Position numbers and translations under genes: made by a program. From Fagopyrum homotropicum (lineage: Eukaryota; Streptophyta; Magnoliopsida; Caryophyllales; Polygonaceae), in contig BSWB01000004.1 in assembly GCA_033239125.1 (NCBI GenBank), forward strand, positions 119,917,235-119,981,234: 64,000 bases of DNA, written 5' to 3'. The notes under the pieces are model-generated. The model made no database searches, was not told the origin of the DNA, and saw only the letters and a program-made list of their open reading frames with translations. Below are positions 43,893 to 55,368 of the stretch, in pieces. The stretch's first letter is position 1. Every line of letters starts with the position of its first letter.

Positions 43893-45122
43893 TACACCAG
43901 TAAGCCTCCGATCTCTTGTTCCTTTCTTCCCTTTCCGCTTCCTTGATCTTGAACCATCTTAGTAGCATGTTAGGATGGCTTAACATAGGTGCTATGGAAT
44001 GCCAAGTAATGGCTTGACCCTTAGGGTTATCTTGTGAGAGTTGAGGGTATGTTGGTGGTGATATTGTGGCATGAACTCTTAGGATTGTTATGTTGGAAGC
44101 CTTTAAGGAAATGGGCTGAGAGTATCATGTATCTTGTATGTTTATGAGTGGTGAGGATTGTGAGCACTAGAAGTCTAAGGACTTCTAGTTGGCTAGAGGG
44201 TTGATCTATCTTGAGTTGTGATTCTTGTGAGGATGTTGAGCCTAAGAGTGTAAGGATTTCTAGTTGACTAGAGTGTTGTTTGATCCGTGTGCCTTGTCTT
44301 GAACAGGCGTTGCGTGTTTTCCCGAGGGAACTTGAGAGTGTGGTGATCGGTTGCTCTTGGAGACTGGTAAGTCCACGGACTTACTTAGCTGGCTTCTTGT
44401 ATGAGTGTAATATGTATGAGTAGTGTTTGCTAGTTAAAATAACAACGAAACTGGATTAGGCCGACTTAATTATTTTACATAATTGACCCAAGTGTATGAT
44501 AACGGGTCGTGACATCACTGCCTAGCTCTTGTGAGAGCTAGGAGGTTCTCTGCGACCAGCCCAGGCATGTAGACGGTCAGATGCATTAGTACCATTCCTC
44601 GTTGGTAAATGGGGACAGGGGTGAAGTTTGGGAATCCCTCGTGTCACAAAATAAGTATCATTAGTAATGGCATATCACCTAACTAAAGATAATAAACGAG
44701 TTGAGTGTTGCATGTTGGTTGTGTATGTTATGTGTGTTTGTTCTTTTACCTTTATATTTATGCATAGAATGTTAGCTAACAGTATTATACCGCCTTGTAT
44801 ATGCCTTGTAGGTCAGAGAGGCGATCGAGTGATCCGGCGGTAGTGGGCAGCCGGAGTTCCGTGCATTATAGGACGAGACTGTTTATCTTATTTCATGTCT
44901 TTGAGACTGATGTTGTTTTATTCTAGTTTTGAAACTTGGCTGGATTGTTTTGAGTTTTGTACTTTCGTTTTCGCTCATGGAATAAAATTATGTTATTTTG
45001 CCTTTTTATTTGTGCCTTGTTGTAAGGTCCGATGAAGTTGTTGTTAGGCTAAGGGCCGGGACCCATTGTGATGTCCCAGCTCGTGGCATTCCGAGTCCTC
45101 CAGGATTTGGGGTGTTACAATA

Positions 45123-45134
45123 TGGTATCAGAGC
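45123..45134 (+). other. Primer-binding site, tRNA-iMet (chromovirus)
   Basis: TGGTATCAGAGC, as usual for plant chromoviruses of the Tekay type. Confidence 0.92.
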
Positions 45135-45519
45135 CCCAGGTTGGCAACAACGGCACTCGCTATCTTAAAAAATGCCGAATAAACAAATAAACAGAAACCG
45201 CAAGGGTTCCGAACTTTTAAAAATGAATTTTGTTTTCAAAACCATGAGCATAATCGGGTTGGGATAGAATGTACGGGACCACCACTACCTCCACGGATCT
45301 CGGCAACCTAGTTTACTAGATTTAAAGTTTTATGTTGGATTGTAAGTTGTTTCTGGACTTGTTATGATTATAGTAGTAGCATGAATTCTATATAGTTATA
45401 TATACCTATATATTTATACGTATGGTACACTAGTATCATATTAGAGTAGCAGACCTTGTAGTTAGATGATAGGACACTATCGTTGCCCCTTGGACAAACG
45501 CCGTATGGCTTAGGCTGGT
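45135..45519 (+). other. Chromovirus leader, cut by Athila element C
   Basis: Untranslated leader of the chromovirus with no gag start. It is interrupted at 45519/45520 by element C. The remainder of the chromovirus is not visible in the window. Confidence 0.7.
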
Positions 45520-47030
45520 TGACAAGAACTTTTCCTAAGGTCGTTTTTATCTTATCAAAATAAATCCCGACTTAATACTAGAACAAGTATAGCGATTAAG
45601 TAAGGGTCGAACCCAAGAGAGTTTGGTGATATTTTTATTAAATTCAATTATTGATTATCGAATAAAGTAACAAGGGGGGGGGGAGGGTTTGGATGAATAG
45701 ATGCACACAAAACTAGAAAATGAGTAATAGAATGAATATGATGATGATGAGTGAATCTACACTAGGTTGATTCTTAGCATGCTATTACTACTTTGGTGAG
45801 TTCCTTTCTACAAGTTTTAAAATAATGCTCCCGTCTTGATCATATGTATGTGTTGAGCCAACCGGCATCAACACAACTTAACAAGTTAGTGTTTCGTAAA
45901 CCTACAAGAACAAGTCACAAGTTAGTTTCAAACAAAGACTAAGGGATATAAAGAGAAGATTAAAACCATTAAACTAATCTTTATATTTTTGTTTCTTTTC
46001 CTTTAAGCAATTACAACCGTTATTACTTGAAGGTCACTACTAGATTAAAGACCCGAACCCGGAATCTATTAATCCTAGTTCTTTGCATGTACTTTAGAAC
46101 CTAAGGTGATCAATCTTAAGTGATAATAAAACATGCAATTTAGACAAATAAGATTAAGAAACACAAAGCATTACGGAATAAAACTTATATTAGAAAGGTA
46201 CTTACAACCATAGTAATAAAGCAGCTTCAAATCAACCCAATGTAGCAAGGAAACTAAAAGCTCATTACAAAGGAAGCAAGAGAGAATAAAAATGGGAAAT
46301 TGATGGATGATTCTAGCAATCAGCCATGGGTCTATTTATACTACAAATGACACTAAATGGGAGTAAATGGCCGGCCAAAACAACAACCTTTAATGCCATA
46401 AAGGTGGTGTAAACAGCTGGAGTAAAGTCTCAGTCGTTGAACCGCAGGGGCAGCCTTCAGGACCGCAGGGGCGGTTTAGGCAGAATCGCTTGAATTTCTT
46501 CGTGGCCGCAGGGGCGACCTGACAATTCCGCAGGGGCAGATCTTTAATGTTCTTCAAACGCCTGACTCTTCATCTTTCTGTCGCTTCAGATGCCGAGCCG
46601 TAGGGTCGGCCCAGTGTCAACGCAGGGGCGGTGACACTGACTCTTTGGCTCCACAACTCCGCAGTGTGAGACATAGGCTGAGGCGCAGGGGCGCTGGCTT
46701 CGCTTCTTTAGGGCAAGTCACCGCAGGGGCGCCAAGGAGTGGCACAGGGACGACGACAGTCTTTGTTCTTGGCGCTGGCGAAGGCGCAGGCTGCGCTCCG
46801 GAATGTGGTGTCACCCGTAGGGGTGGTGACACTGATCTGCGGGGGTGGTGAGGCAACATAAGCTTTGCTTCGTGAATGATCTTCAACTCCCAAGTGCTTA
46901 TAACTCTTCTTTTATCTTCTTTTAGTCTTCTTCTTCTTCTAGACCAAGGAGTTAGTAGCATAAAACGACACTGTTGTGCTAAAAAGACTCTAAAAACTAA
47001 CCTAAAAGATAGTGATTCCATCACGTATCA
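45520..47030 (-). repeat. 3' LTR of element C (1511 bp)
   Basis: On the minus strand it starts TGATACGTGATGG and ends TTCTTGTCA. A TATA box TATAAATA is at 46333-46340. The motif array occupies 46441-46850, upstream of that box. Confidence 0.92.
46441..46850 (-). promoter_or_regulatory. CCGCAGGGGCGG array in the 3' LTR of element C
   Basis: At least ten copies or variants of CCGCAGGGGCGG (an inverted repeat CCGC-N4-GCGG) are separated by about 10-60 bp. The array is 180-590 bp from the LTR start and 100-520 bp upstream of the TATA box. Confidence 0.65.
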
Positions 47031-47047
47031 AACTCCCCCATACTTGG
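47031..47047 (-). other. Polypurine tract of element C
   Basis: CCAAGTATGGGGGAGTT on the minus strand, directly before the 3' LTR. Confidence 0.9.
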
Positions 47048-47861
47048 ACCTTTTACTCGTCCCGAGTAAAACACATGACAATAGTTTTTAGACTCAAAGG
47101 CCTCTGGAAGCATGGGTAAGAGGCATAGACAATGGAAGAGAAAAACCAAGAAGGAAAGAAGGAAAAAGAGAGAAAATGTGAGAAAAAGGTGAGAAAGCTA
47201 CCATCCTTATTGCTCCAAGAGTGACCTACCCGAACAACCTCCTTATGACTCACCTTCTTATGCCGCCAAACGTCGGAAAGGGAACCTACACTCGGTGCCG
47301 CTCATTTTGCCAAGGTGCCCTTTTGGGTTTTCACCTTGCCACTCTTCTTCTTTTCTTTGATGATCTTACTTGGAACTCACATCCCTCAAGTCCAGTTTGC
47401 ACCAACCTAAGGTTGGTCGGACTACCTTCTTTTTGCCTAAACCGCCCTTTCGGGTTTTCGGTTTATCCAAGGATTTTCATGCCTTTTTCTATTTTCTTTG
47501 GCCTTTTCTTTTTCTTTTTTTTTTCTTTTTTTATATGAATATCAAATTGAATTTCAACTCATAAGAACTACAGTAAAAAACAACTTAAGCAACTATACAA
47601 ACAATAATAATTCCCTCCCCCATACTTGAAGCACACTTTGCCCTCAAAGTGGAAAATGAAGCAAAGATAAATGTGGGAAAGGGAAAAATGATGATACCAC
47701 TAGTGGGATGGTCCGGCTGGACCATCCAGACCCTCCTCCGGTGGGTATGAGAAGTGGCTGAAGAAGTGCTCTTACTGGCGGTAGAGTGTGTCGATGCGGG
47801 CTTGTTGAGCATCCATCCTCTGCCGAAATGAGGTCCCAAAGCCGGCTTGCCAAGCCAACTG
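47048..47861 (-). other. 3' untranslated region of element C
   Basis: No supported gene. It contains 'cttgccaaaatgagcggcaccgag'-type and 'ttccactttgagggcaaag'-type blocks usual in this region of Athila/Tat elements, named here only by their short cores (aatgagcggc and actttgagggc). Confidence 0.5.
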
Positions 47862-49102
47862 CTAAGCCTCGAGTTGTTGTTGCTGAGCCGCCTGCCAAGC
47901 ATCCTTCCGGCGGTCAAAATGGGTGGTCATAGAGGAGGCGAAGCTGGACTGCCACGCCTGCTGCTGCTTAAGCATGGTCTGCTGGTACTCGGTCTGCCAT
48001 GCCTGATGCTGAGTAGTCAAGGCAGCCATCTGAGCCTGGAGGATCTCCATGGCCGGACCGTCATCCGGTGTTGTAGTAGGCATCTCCTCACCATTCGGTA
48101 TGGGCATGTGGTCATCAACAGGAGCCCAGTTGGAGCTCGAAACGTATCTCTCAACAATGGCCACCTGAGGCCGTCTCGGCACGAAAGGGTCAGCCGGTAT
48201 GTATAGCTCGGAAAGCTCGTCTCCAAGTGGAAGCGGACGGGGGAGGTATGTGATGTGGCTCCCATCTGCCAATGAGAGCCAAAAGAAATTCTCCCCATCT
48301 CTCTTGAGGAGCTTGCACCTCCTCAGCATCCCCTCCGTGTATAGTGGGGCCTCCAACCCATCCTCTAAGTCGGAAAGGTCCATCACCTGTGAAGCGATCA
48401 AGGAGATCACTCCACTGCCCACAATGCACATGGCTCATTCTTCCTAATCCGCTTCAAAGCGGTAAGGAAGAGGTATGGCCAATCCGGCACCTTGTCATTC
48501 ATGGGAAGGAAGGGGTACAACAGTGGAAGGTCCTTGAGAGCAACCTTTTTCTCCTCCTTGTGTCCACATAAGACACTCATGAAGATCTTGGAGATGAGCC
48601 TCAAGCAGGGGTGAGTGAGTTTGTTGGAATACTCACCCCCGGCATGAAACTCGGATCCGGTGGCGGCCTGCCAAAACTCGCACAGGTTGGGTGTCGGAAC
48701 GGGTTCCCACCAGTTCTCGGAGGCGTAAATAGTCACCCCAAATGCCTCCTGCAGTTGGGTGTAGTCCAGTGTATACTTTCTCTTGTTGAACTTGAATGAA
48801 AGTCCAACACAAACATGGTCCTCCTTCTCCATGGTGAAGGTGGCGATGAATTGGCGACTGAGATGGGGGTACGTTGGAGCGTTCATGTCCAGAAATTCAC
48901 CGAGCCCAGCGTTGGTGAGAAATGCCTGCATGCTCTCCAACATGCCCAATTTTTCCAAAGTAGGAACGTGCAAAAACCGAGTTGCATACACAACCCGATC
49001 CTGCACAATCCTATACCGCACCTTCTCAGCCTCTGACAACTTGTATTTCCTTTGGGGTTCCATTTCTTGCAATTGACCAAGTAAAGAAATTAGAAATTTC
49101 AA
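47862..49102 (-). pseudogene. ATHILA ORF-1-type protein (third ORF of element C), frameshifted
   Basis: Two overlapping minus-strand frames (49102-48407 and 48431-47862) join in one protein of about 400 residues with one frameshift near 48420. The first part reads MEPQRKYKLSEAEKVRYR, FLTNAGLGEFLDMNAPTYPH and YTLDYTQLQEAFGV. The second reads GSGVISLIASQVMDLSD, SHITYLPRPLPLGDEL and a Gln-rich C terminus. The order and the FLTNAGLG...YPHL and LIA... features fit the ATHILA ORF-1 family found in Athila elements. Some authors discuss an envelope-like role for ORFs in this position. I see no clear membrane span, so I make no such claim. Confidence 0.7.
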
Positions 49103-49914
49103 AAATTGGAGAAAGAGACGAACCCTCTGTTGCTATTTCCGTAGGGGCGGCTGTTGCAGGCGTTGGGGCGTAAACTTGCAGGAGCAGGGGCGGGAGAATT
49201 TTTGAGAGCGATTTCTGACAACGATGGAGGTGGTGGAGTTGAGGAGCGTTTTTTTGGCTTCTTGTTGGTGGAGACGTCGCCGGAGGTGGTGAGTAGTGGA
49301 GGGAAGAGAGTATGAGGGGGAGAAGGGTTGTAGGATTAGGGTTTTGAGAGATTGAGTGAGGTGTTGGTAAGGAGCGGGGGGAAAGTGGCACAGGGGCGTC
49401 GGGGCTGGTTGTGGTGGTGCTGATGAGGTGGCGCAGGGGTGTGAGGGAGGGTCTTGTGAGAGTTCCGGTGAGGGCGCAGGGGCGTGGTGCTCTTGTGAAT
49501 TTAAGGTCGGGAGAGAAGTGAGGGAGGAGAAGGGTTGGTGAAGTAGGTGTAAGGTATTTTTGGAATTTCCATTTTTAGAGTCTTTTCTAGGTAAAACCGC
49601 AGGGGCGGGGACTTGCCACCGCGGGGGCGGTGACAAGGGAGAGGAAGACGCAGGTTCAGTGCCGGGGGCGGCGCTGAGAATGCGTGTCAAGGGTGGCCGC
49701 CGCAGGGGCGCATGAATGTCACCACGGGGGCAGGGGCAAGGGCTTTGCAGACGCAGGCCCAGCGCCAGGGGCGGCGCTGGGCAAGTGTGTCACCGCAGGG
49801 GCGGAGAACTTAGCCACAGGGGCGGATGGCTTGACTGAGGCTCCTCTTCTTATTCCTTCGGGTTGCCTCCCGAGCAGCGCCTTTGTTTTACGTCGTTGGC
49901 TCGACGTAAGGACT
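49103..49914 (-). other. GC-rich linker between integrase and third ORF, with motif array
   Basis: Copies of CCGCAGGGGCGG and shorter forms ('gcaggggcgt', 'cgcaggggtgt') cluster at 49138-49215 and 49390-49830. A Pro- and Ser-rich minus-strand frame (49690-49133) results from this composition and matches no domain I know. Confidence 0.6.
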
Positions 49915-51227
49915 CTACTTCTCTGATTGGGCCTCCTCCAACACCATCTCGTCAATCGGATCGTTCTTTACTCCTTCAAGGTAGGGCTTTAGCCTTTGTC
50001 CGTTTACCTTGAACACCTTGTGCGTTTGGGGATCATAGAGATCCACAACGCCGTGAGGGTATACTTTGGCTATCACGAACGGCCCCGTCCACCTTGAACG
50101 CAGCTTACATGCAAAGAGCTTTAAACGAGATTGAATGAGAAGTACCTTATTTCCAACCTTGAAGTCCTTCCGGAGAATGTTTCGGTCATGCCATGCTTTG
50201 GTTTTTTCTTTGTATGCAGTGGCATGGTCATACGCATCTAATCTCAATTCCTCCAACTCTTGTAATTGGAGTTTCCGGAATTCTCCCACTTCTTCTACAT
50301 TCATATGCATTTCTTCACCGCCCACCAAGCTTTGTGCTCTAGCTCCACCGGAAGGTGGCAAGCCTTGCCAAACACAAGCCTGAAGGGAGACATCCCTATA
50401 GGAGTCTTGTAGGCTGTCCGATATGCCATAGAGCGTCGTTTAGCCTTGCACTCCAATCCTTCCTTCCGGGAGAGATCGTTTTTTTGAGGATGGTCTTAAT
50501 TTCCCGGTTAGATACCTCAGCTTGGCCATTTATTTGTGGATGATATGCCGTGGACACTTGTTGGTGGACGTGGTACTTCTTAAGAAGGGCCGTGATCGTC
50601 TTGTTGCAAAAATGGGTACCCCTATCACTGATTAAGGCTTTCGGAATTCCAAATCTTGCAAAAATATTTTCCTTAAGGAAAGCTGCAACCACTTTTGAAT
50701 CATCAATTTTGGTGGCCTTTGCTTCCACCCACTTGGAAACATAGTCCACCGCAAGTAATATATATGTATGCCCAAATGAAGTAGGAAAATGCCCCATGAA
50801 ATCAATTCCCTAAACATCAAATATTTCGCAGAATATAAGAGAGGTTTGGGGCATTTCATGTCTCCTTGAAATGTTTCCTACCCTTTGGCATCTATCACAC
50901 ACTTTGTAGAACACAAAAGCGTCTCTAAAAATGAGTGGCCAAAAGAAACCGGCATCCAAAACTTCTCTTGCAGTTTTGTTTGCCCCAAAGTGCCCCCCAC
51001 ATGCTTCGGAATGACAAAAAGTTAAGACATATTGTACCTCGTTATCCGGAATTCAACGGCGGATTACTTGGTCACTACAATGCTTCCAAAGGTAGGGGTC
51101 GTTCCAAATGTAGTGTCGAGATTCAGCCTTCACCTTCTCTCGTTGTGCCTTGGTGAAGTCTGGAGGGTACTCATTCCTAACAATGAAGTTCACAATGTCA
51201 GCAAACCAAGGTTTAAAAGATTGGAGC
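49915..51227 (-). pseudogene. Integrase of element C, decayed
   Basis: In broken frames, a degenerate HHCC region (CHSEACGGHFGANKTAREV, CDRCQRVGNISRR) precedes the catalytic core with GIDFMGHFPTSFGHTYILLA, ISDRGTHFCN and GQAEVSNREIK, which keeps the D, D and E positions. A frameshift near 50390 leads into the C-terminal part, YKEKTKAWHDRNILRKDFKV and SRWTGPFVIAKVYPHGVVDL (GPF/V-type domain, 50361-49915). A stop interrupts the core start near 50810. Confidence 0.88.
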
Positions 51228-51659
51228 TTAAGACAAACCTTTGTCGTTAATTCCGCAGGGGCAGGACTCTTGAGGCGCGGGGGCGGTTACACAACAGAGG
51301 GTTGTGTAGAAGGTGTCGTCTGGAAAACTTCCAGCTATCTCCTTTCCTTTGGTTGGATCTTCCTCTTCCTTCACTAGCATGCTCAAATGATCGGCCACCA
51401 GGTTCTCAGCCCCCTTCTTGTCCCGTATCTCTAGGTTGAACTCACTTAGAAGGAGCACCCACCGAATCAATCGTGGCGTTGCCTCCTTCTTCGCCATGAG
51501 ATACCTAAGAGCTGCATGGTCAGTAAAAATAATTACCTTCACCCCAAGAAGGTACTGTCTGAATTTCTCAAGAGCAAAAACCACCGCTAGCATGTCCTTC
51601 TCGGTGGTAGAGTAATTCATTTGCGCTCCATTGAGTGTCATAGACGCATAATGGATCAC
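51228..51659 (-). pseudogene. RNase H of element C
   Basis: The open piece reads MNYSTTEKDMLAVVFALEKF, VIIFTDHAALRYL and LLLSEFNLEIRDKKGAENLV, the RNase H of Ty3/gypsy elements. It ends with motif-rich sequence (51250-51290, 'ccgcaggggcag', 'gcgcgggggcgg') before integrase. Confidence 0.88.
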
Positions 51660-51668
51660 GTGTGAGGC

Positions 51669-52744
51669 TCATCCATCCTTCTGTCCTAAGACAACTCCTA
51701 CCGCGTAGTTGCTGGCATCACACATGATTTCGAAAGGTTTCTCCCAATCCGGAGAACGGATGATTGGTGCGCTGGTGAGACATGCCTTCAAAGTGTCGAA
51801 AGCTTTCTTGCAACTTTCATCCACTATGAAGGTGACGTCTTTCTTGAGCAATTCACATAAGGGTGCCGAGATCTTTGAGAAGTCTTTGATAAACCGTCGG
51901 TAGAAACCTGCATGACCAAGAAAAGATCGGATTTCCCGAATGTTAGTAGGATAAGGTAAACTTTGAATTACATCAACCTTTGCCTTATCTACCTCTATCC
52001 CTTTTGAGGATATTACATGTCTAAGCACAATTCCGTGTTCTACCGTGAAATGGGATTTTTCCGAATTAAGAACTAAATTGGTTTCAACACATTTTTCAAG
52101 AACTAGTTTCAAATGTCCTAGACATGCATCAAAATTGTCTCCATGGACGGTAAAATCATCCATGAAGAATTCAATAAATTTTCTATGTACTCGGAGAAAA
52201 TACTTATCATGCACTGTTAGAAGGTGCCGGGGGCGTTGCAAAGTCCAAATGGCATTCTGCGGTACGCAAAAGTGCCAAATGGGCAAGTGAACGTCGTCTA
52301 TTCTTGATGTTCCGGTGCAATGGCTATTTGGAAGTAACCCGAATATCCATCAAGGAAACAGTAGTATGGATGACCTGCAAGACGTTCCAACATTTGGTCA
52401 ATAAAAGGCAATGGGAAATGGTCTTTACGTGTTACCTTGTTGAGTTTGCGGTAGTCAATGCAAACTCTCCATCCGGTTTGCGTTTTACTCGGGACCATCT
52501 CTCCTTGTTGATTTTCCACCATTGTGATACCTCCTTTCTTTGGAACTACTTGGGTTGGACTAACCCAAGTGTTATCCGAAATAGGAAAGATCATATCCGC
52601 TTGGAGGAGTTTAAACACCTTCTTCTTGACCACATCCATCATCGGCGGATTCAACCTTCGTTGCGGTTGCCTAGATGGTTTCACATTCTCCTCAAGTAAG
52701 ATCCTATGCATGCAAGTGGATGGACTTATCCCCTTGATGTCCAC
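51669..52744 (-). pseudogene. Reverse transcriptase of element C, frameshifted
   Basis: Segment 52744-52298 reads LLEENVKPSRQPQRRLNP, VVPKKGGITMVENQ, GWRVCIDYRKLNKVTRKDHF and FLDGYSGYFQIAIAP. A frame change near 52290-52200 disrupts the FAYRRMPFGLCNAP region. The catalytic motif FMDD near 52165 is preserved, followed by IRSFLGHAGFYRRFIKDFSK. Confidence 0.9.
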
Positions 52745-52894
52745 AATTATCCATCCAAGGGCCGTCTTGTGTTATTTTAACACTTTTACCAACTTGCCTT
52801 CTTGACCGGTAGTCAATTTGTTGGAGATGATCACCAGCAAGGTATTGTTGTCCCCAAGGAAAACGTACTTGAGGTGGGATGGAAGGTCTTTCAA

Positions 52895-53641
52895 CTATAT
52901 TTCCGGTGCCTGCCCTATAGATGGAACAAGCTTCTCGCTTGGGGTTAGTAAAGTGGGCCCAATGGCCAATGTGGAGATAGGTAACCTCTTATACCCATCT
53001 AACTGGGCTAGGACTTCTTTCATGCTGGATGTTAATGCATATTCTGAATTGTGATCATCAATATCACGTTCAATTATATTTTTTAATTCATCAATGTCAG
53101 AAATATCAAACACATCTTGCACAAAAGGTTCAACAATGTCAATAACACATAAAGAGTGATCATCACTAGGAAACTTCATTGCATCATAGATGTCAAATTC
53201 CACTAGTTCACCATCAAACTCCATGGTTAGTTTGCCACGAACATAATCAATTTTAGTCCTAGCAGTTTTCAGGAATGGTCTACCTAACAATATCGGTGCA
53301 GCATGCGAGTCATTTTCCATATCCATTACAAAAAAATCAGCAGGAAAGATTAGGTTGTTTACCATTACTAATACATCTTCAATTATCCCTTTCGGGTACA
53401 CATTAGATCTATCAGCAAGTTGCGCTACAAGGTCAAGCATGGTTTTGTCAAAACGGGTTTCCCCAATGACACAAGGGATACTTACCATGCCCGGATCGCT
53501 GCACTTCTTGGGCATCCTTCGTTGGAAAACGGCGGAGACATGTTCACTTACTTGTACTTTTTGTTTCCCCTTCAGCTTCTGATTCCTCTTAATAGTGCAA
53601 AGTTCCTTCAAAAAACGAGCATATTTAGGAATACTCTTCAC
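52895..53641 (-). pseudogene. Protease region of element C with active site deleted
   Basis: The frame reads MPKKCSDPGMVSIPCVIG, TRFDKTMLDL, then directly VAQLADRSNVYPKGIIEDVL and PILLGRPFLKTARTKID. In related elements a DLGAS-type active site and about 25 further residues stand between MLDL and the LADRS block. Here that stretch is missing, while the flanks are well preserved. The protease cannot work. Confidence 0.85.
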
Positions 53642-54266
53642 TACCTTAAGGAGATGGATGTTTACCTCGCATTTGGAGAAGGTTTCAAAGAGATCCTTGT
53701 TCTCAATGATTCTTCTCTCCTTTAGTGCCTCAGGAAAAGGAGCTGGAGGTTTCTCTGAGTACAGTGGTGGAAACTCAGGTCGGATATAAGAATCCAGCTC
53801 AGCAGAACTCTCTGTCGAGTTTTCCGCAGGGGTGCCAGAGTGCAGGCGCAGGGGGTGCCAGGGGATGTCACCGCAGGGGCGGGGACATCCAGCCGCAAGG
53901 GCGGTGTCTGCTCAGAACTAGGTGCAGTTGCAGCCGCAGGGGCGGCTGTGGGTGCGGAAAACTCGTCAGAGGGTTTGTCTTGTAATTCTTTTGCTGGTTT
54001 CGGTTGGATTTGCTTCCCACTCCTTAATGTTAGGGCACTAACATTTTCCTTGGGGTAGGCAATCCTCCGGAGGATCTAGCTTTGATCCTTGTTATGGCCT
54101 CTGCCATTTGCCCAACTTGTTTTTCAAGGTTCTTGATGTTGGATTCTGTTGTTTGGACATGAGTAGCAAAATTCTTAGTCAAAACCTGCAACATATCCTC
54201 AGTTGATTGATACTTACCTTGTCGGGGCTGCTGTTGTTGGTTTTGTTGATCACTCCAACGAAAGTT
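53642..54266 (-). other. Gag-protease linker of element C with motif array
   Basis: 53825-53960 holds several CCGCAGGGGCGG variants. The rest is degraded polyprotein (KNLEKQVGQMAEAITR near 54100). Confidence 0.6.
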
Positions 54267-55235
54267 CTATTGGTCACGCCAGTTTGTCATGAAATTTTGC
54301 GCATAAGGATCGTTCCTAGGCCTTTGCTGCTGTGGCTGTCCGTAACCTACTGCATTCACCTCTACATCGTCATCCTGCACTTGGGGACACATGCCCGTTG
54401 GGTGATATGGGTCAACACAAACTCCACATGCCTTTAGCTGTTGTGGGGTTCCCATAAGTGTTAATCTCTTCACCATCTCCTTCAGTTCAGCAAGCTCATT
54501 GGAGATCTCACTCTTCCCGGAATTCACAGCATAACACCTCTCTTGGAAGAAGTCCTTCCAAAGTTTCGGGTTCCTTCCGCTAGTTCCTGTATCTTTTCAA
54601 AAGCAAGGTCAGGGGTAGAGTTAAGAATATTAACTCCACAAGCCGCATCGACGATCCTCCTTTCGGTGTCAAGCAAGCCATTGTACAAGTACAAGACTAG
54701 ATACTTAGTTGAATATCCATGGAAAGGGTAGCTGGATCGGAGGCGTGCAAACCGCTCAAAGTACTCATAGAGAGTCTTGTCCGCCTCTTGCTCGTTGTTG
54801 CTTATAGCTTTCTTCAAGCTATTGGCCTTCTTGGCTGGGAAGTATTTCTCCAAAAAACGCCTTGTGGAGATTCTCCCAAGTGTCGATGCTCCCGGACGGA
54901 AGGTGGTAGTACCAATCGTCCGCTGCATCCTTGAGTGTGAAGCCGAATTCCCTCATCTTGATTTGTTCTTCGATAATGTTGGCCGGCTTCATGCTCATAC
55001 ACACGGTATGGAACTTCATAAGGTGTTTGATGGGGTCTTCACCACTTAACCAATGGAAAGATGGGAGGAAGTGAATGAGACTCGGCTTGAGCTCGAAGTT
55101 GATTCCCTCCCCTAATGCCGGTATAGTAACCGCAAGAGGGTGTTGAGACAAAGTCGGCTGAGTGAGTTGGCGAAGAGTACGATCAACCATTTCTTGTTGA
55201 AGTTGTTGTTGTCTACGTCGCCGGATGTGTGTCAT
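54267..55235 (-). pseudogene. Gag of element C, frameshifted
   Basis: Three overlapping frames (55235-54819, 54928-54524 and 54527-54267) give the gag protein. Visible parts are LIHFLPSFHWLSGEDPIKHL, WENLHKAFFGE, KYFPAKKANSLKKAI, KTLYEYFERFARLRSSYPFH and a zinc knuckle CGVCVDPYHPTGMC (CX2CX4HX4C) near 54400. Frameshifts lie near 54840 and 54530. Confidence 0.9.
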
Positions 55236-55345
55236 TTCAATTTCTGGATCAAAGGGAACAAAACCGGAGTTAGTAGCACGGGTTTAAACCATAAAAATGG
55301 TCCAAACCAATAATCAATAAAAATGAAATAAAAATAAAACTAAAC

Positions 55346-55363
55346 TCCCCGGCAACGGCGCCA
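55346..55363 (-). other. Primer-binding site, tRNA-Asp (element C)
   Basis: TGGCGCCGTTGCCGGGGA on the minus strand, 5 bp inside the LTR end at 55369. Confidence 0.95.
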
Positions 55364-55368
55364 AAATT

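Larger units (their letters stand above)
43148..45119 (+). repeat. 5' LTR of a chromovirus (1972 bp)
   Basis: Starts TGTAACGCCCGG and ends GGGGTGTTACA, with an iMet primer site 4 bp beyond. It is related in its 3' half to the LTRs at 18102, 21485 and 23867. GC-rich motif patches lie at 43191-43276 and 43784-43892. Confidence 0.9.

Noticed and set aside
46441..46850. Regularly spaced short repeats, looking like a CRISPR array
   Set aside because: Unit length and spacing vary, the DNA is a plant LTR, and the repeats are short inverted motifs.
47048..47600. Possible small genes in T-rich sequence after the element C polypurine tract
   Set aside because: The frames are short and overlapping and lie in the 3' untranslated region of the element.
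49133..49690. Pro/Ser-rich 185-codon frame in element C
   Set aside because: Its composition follows the GC-rich motif array, and no start context or domain supports it.
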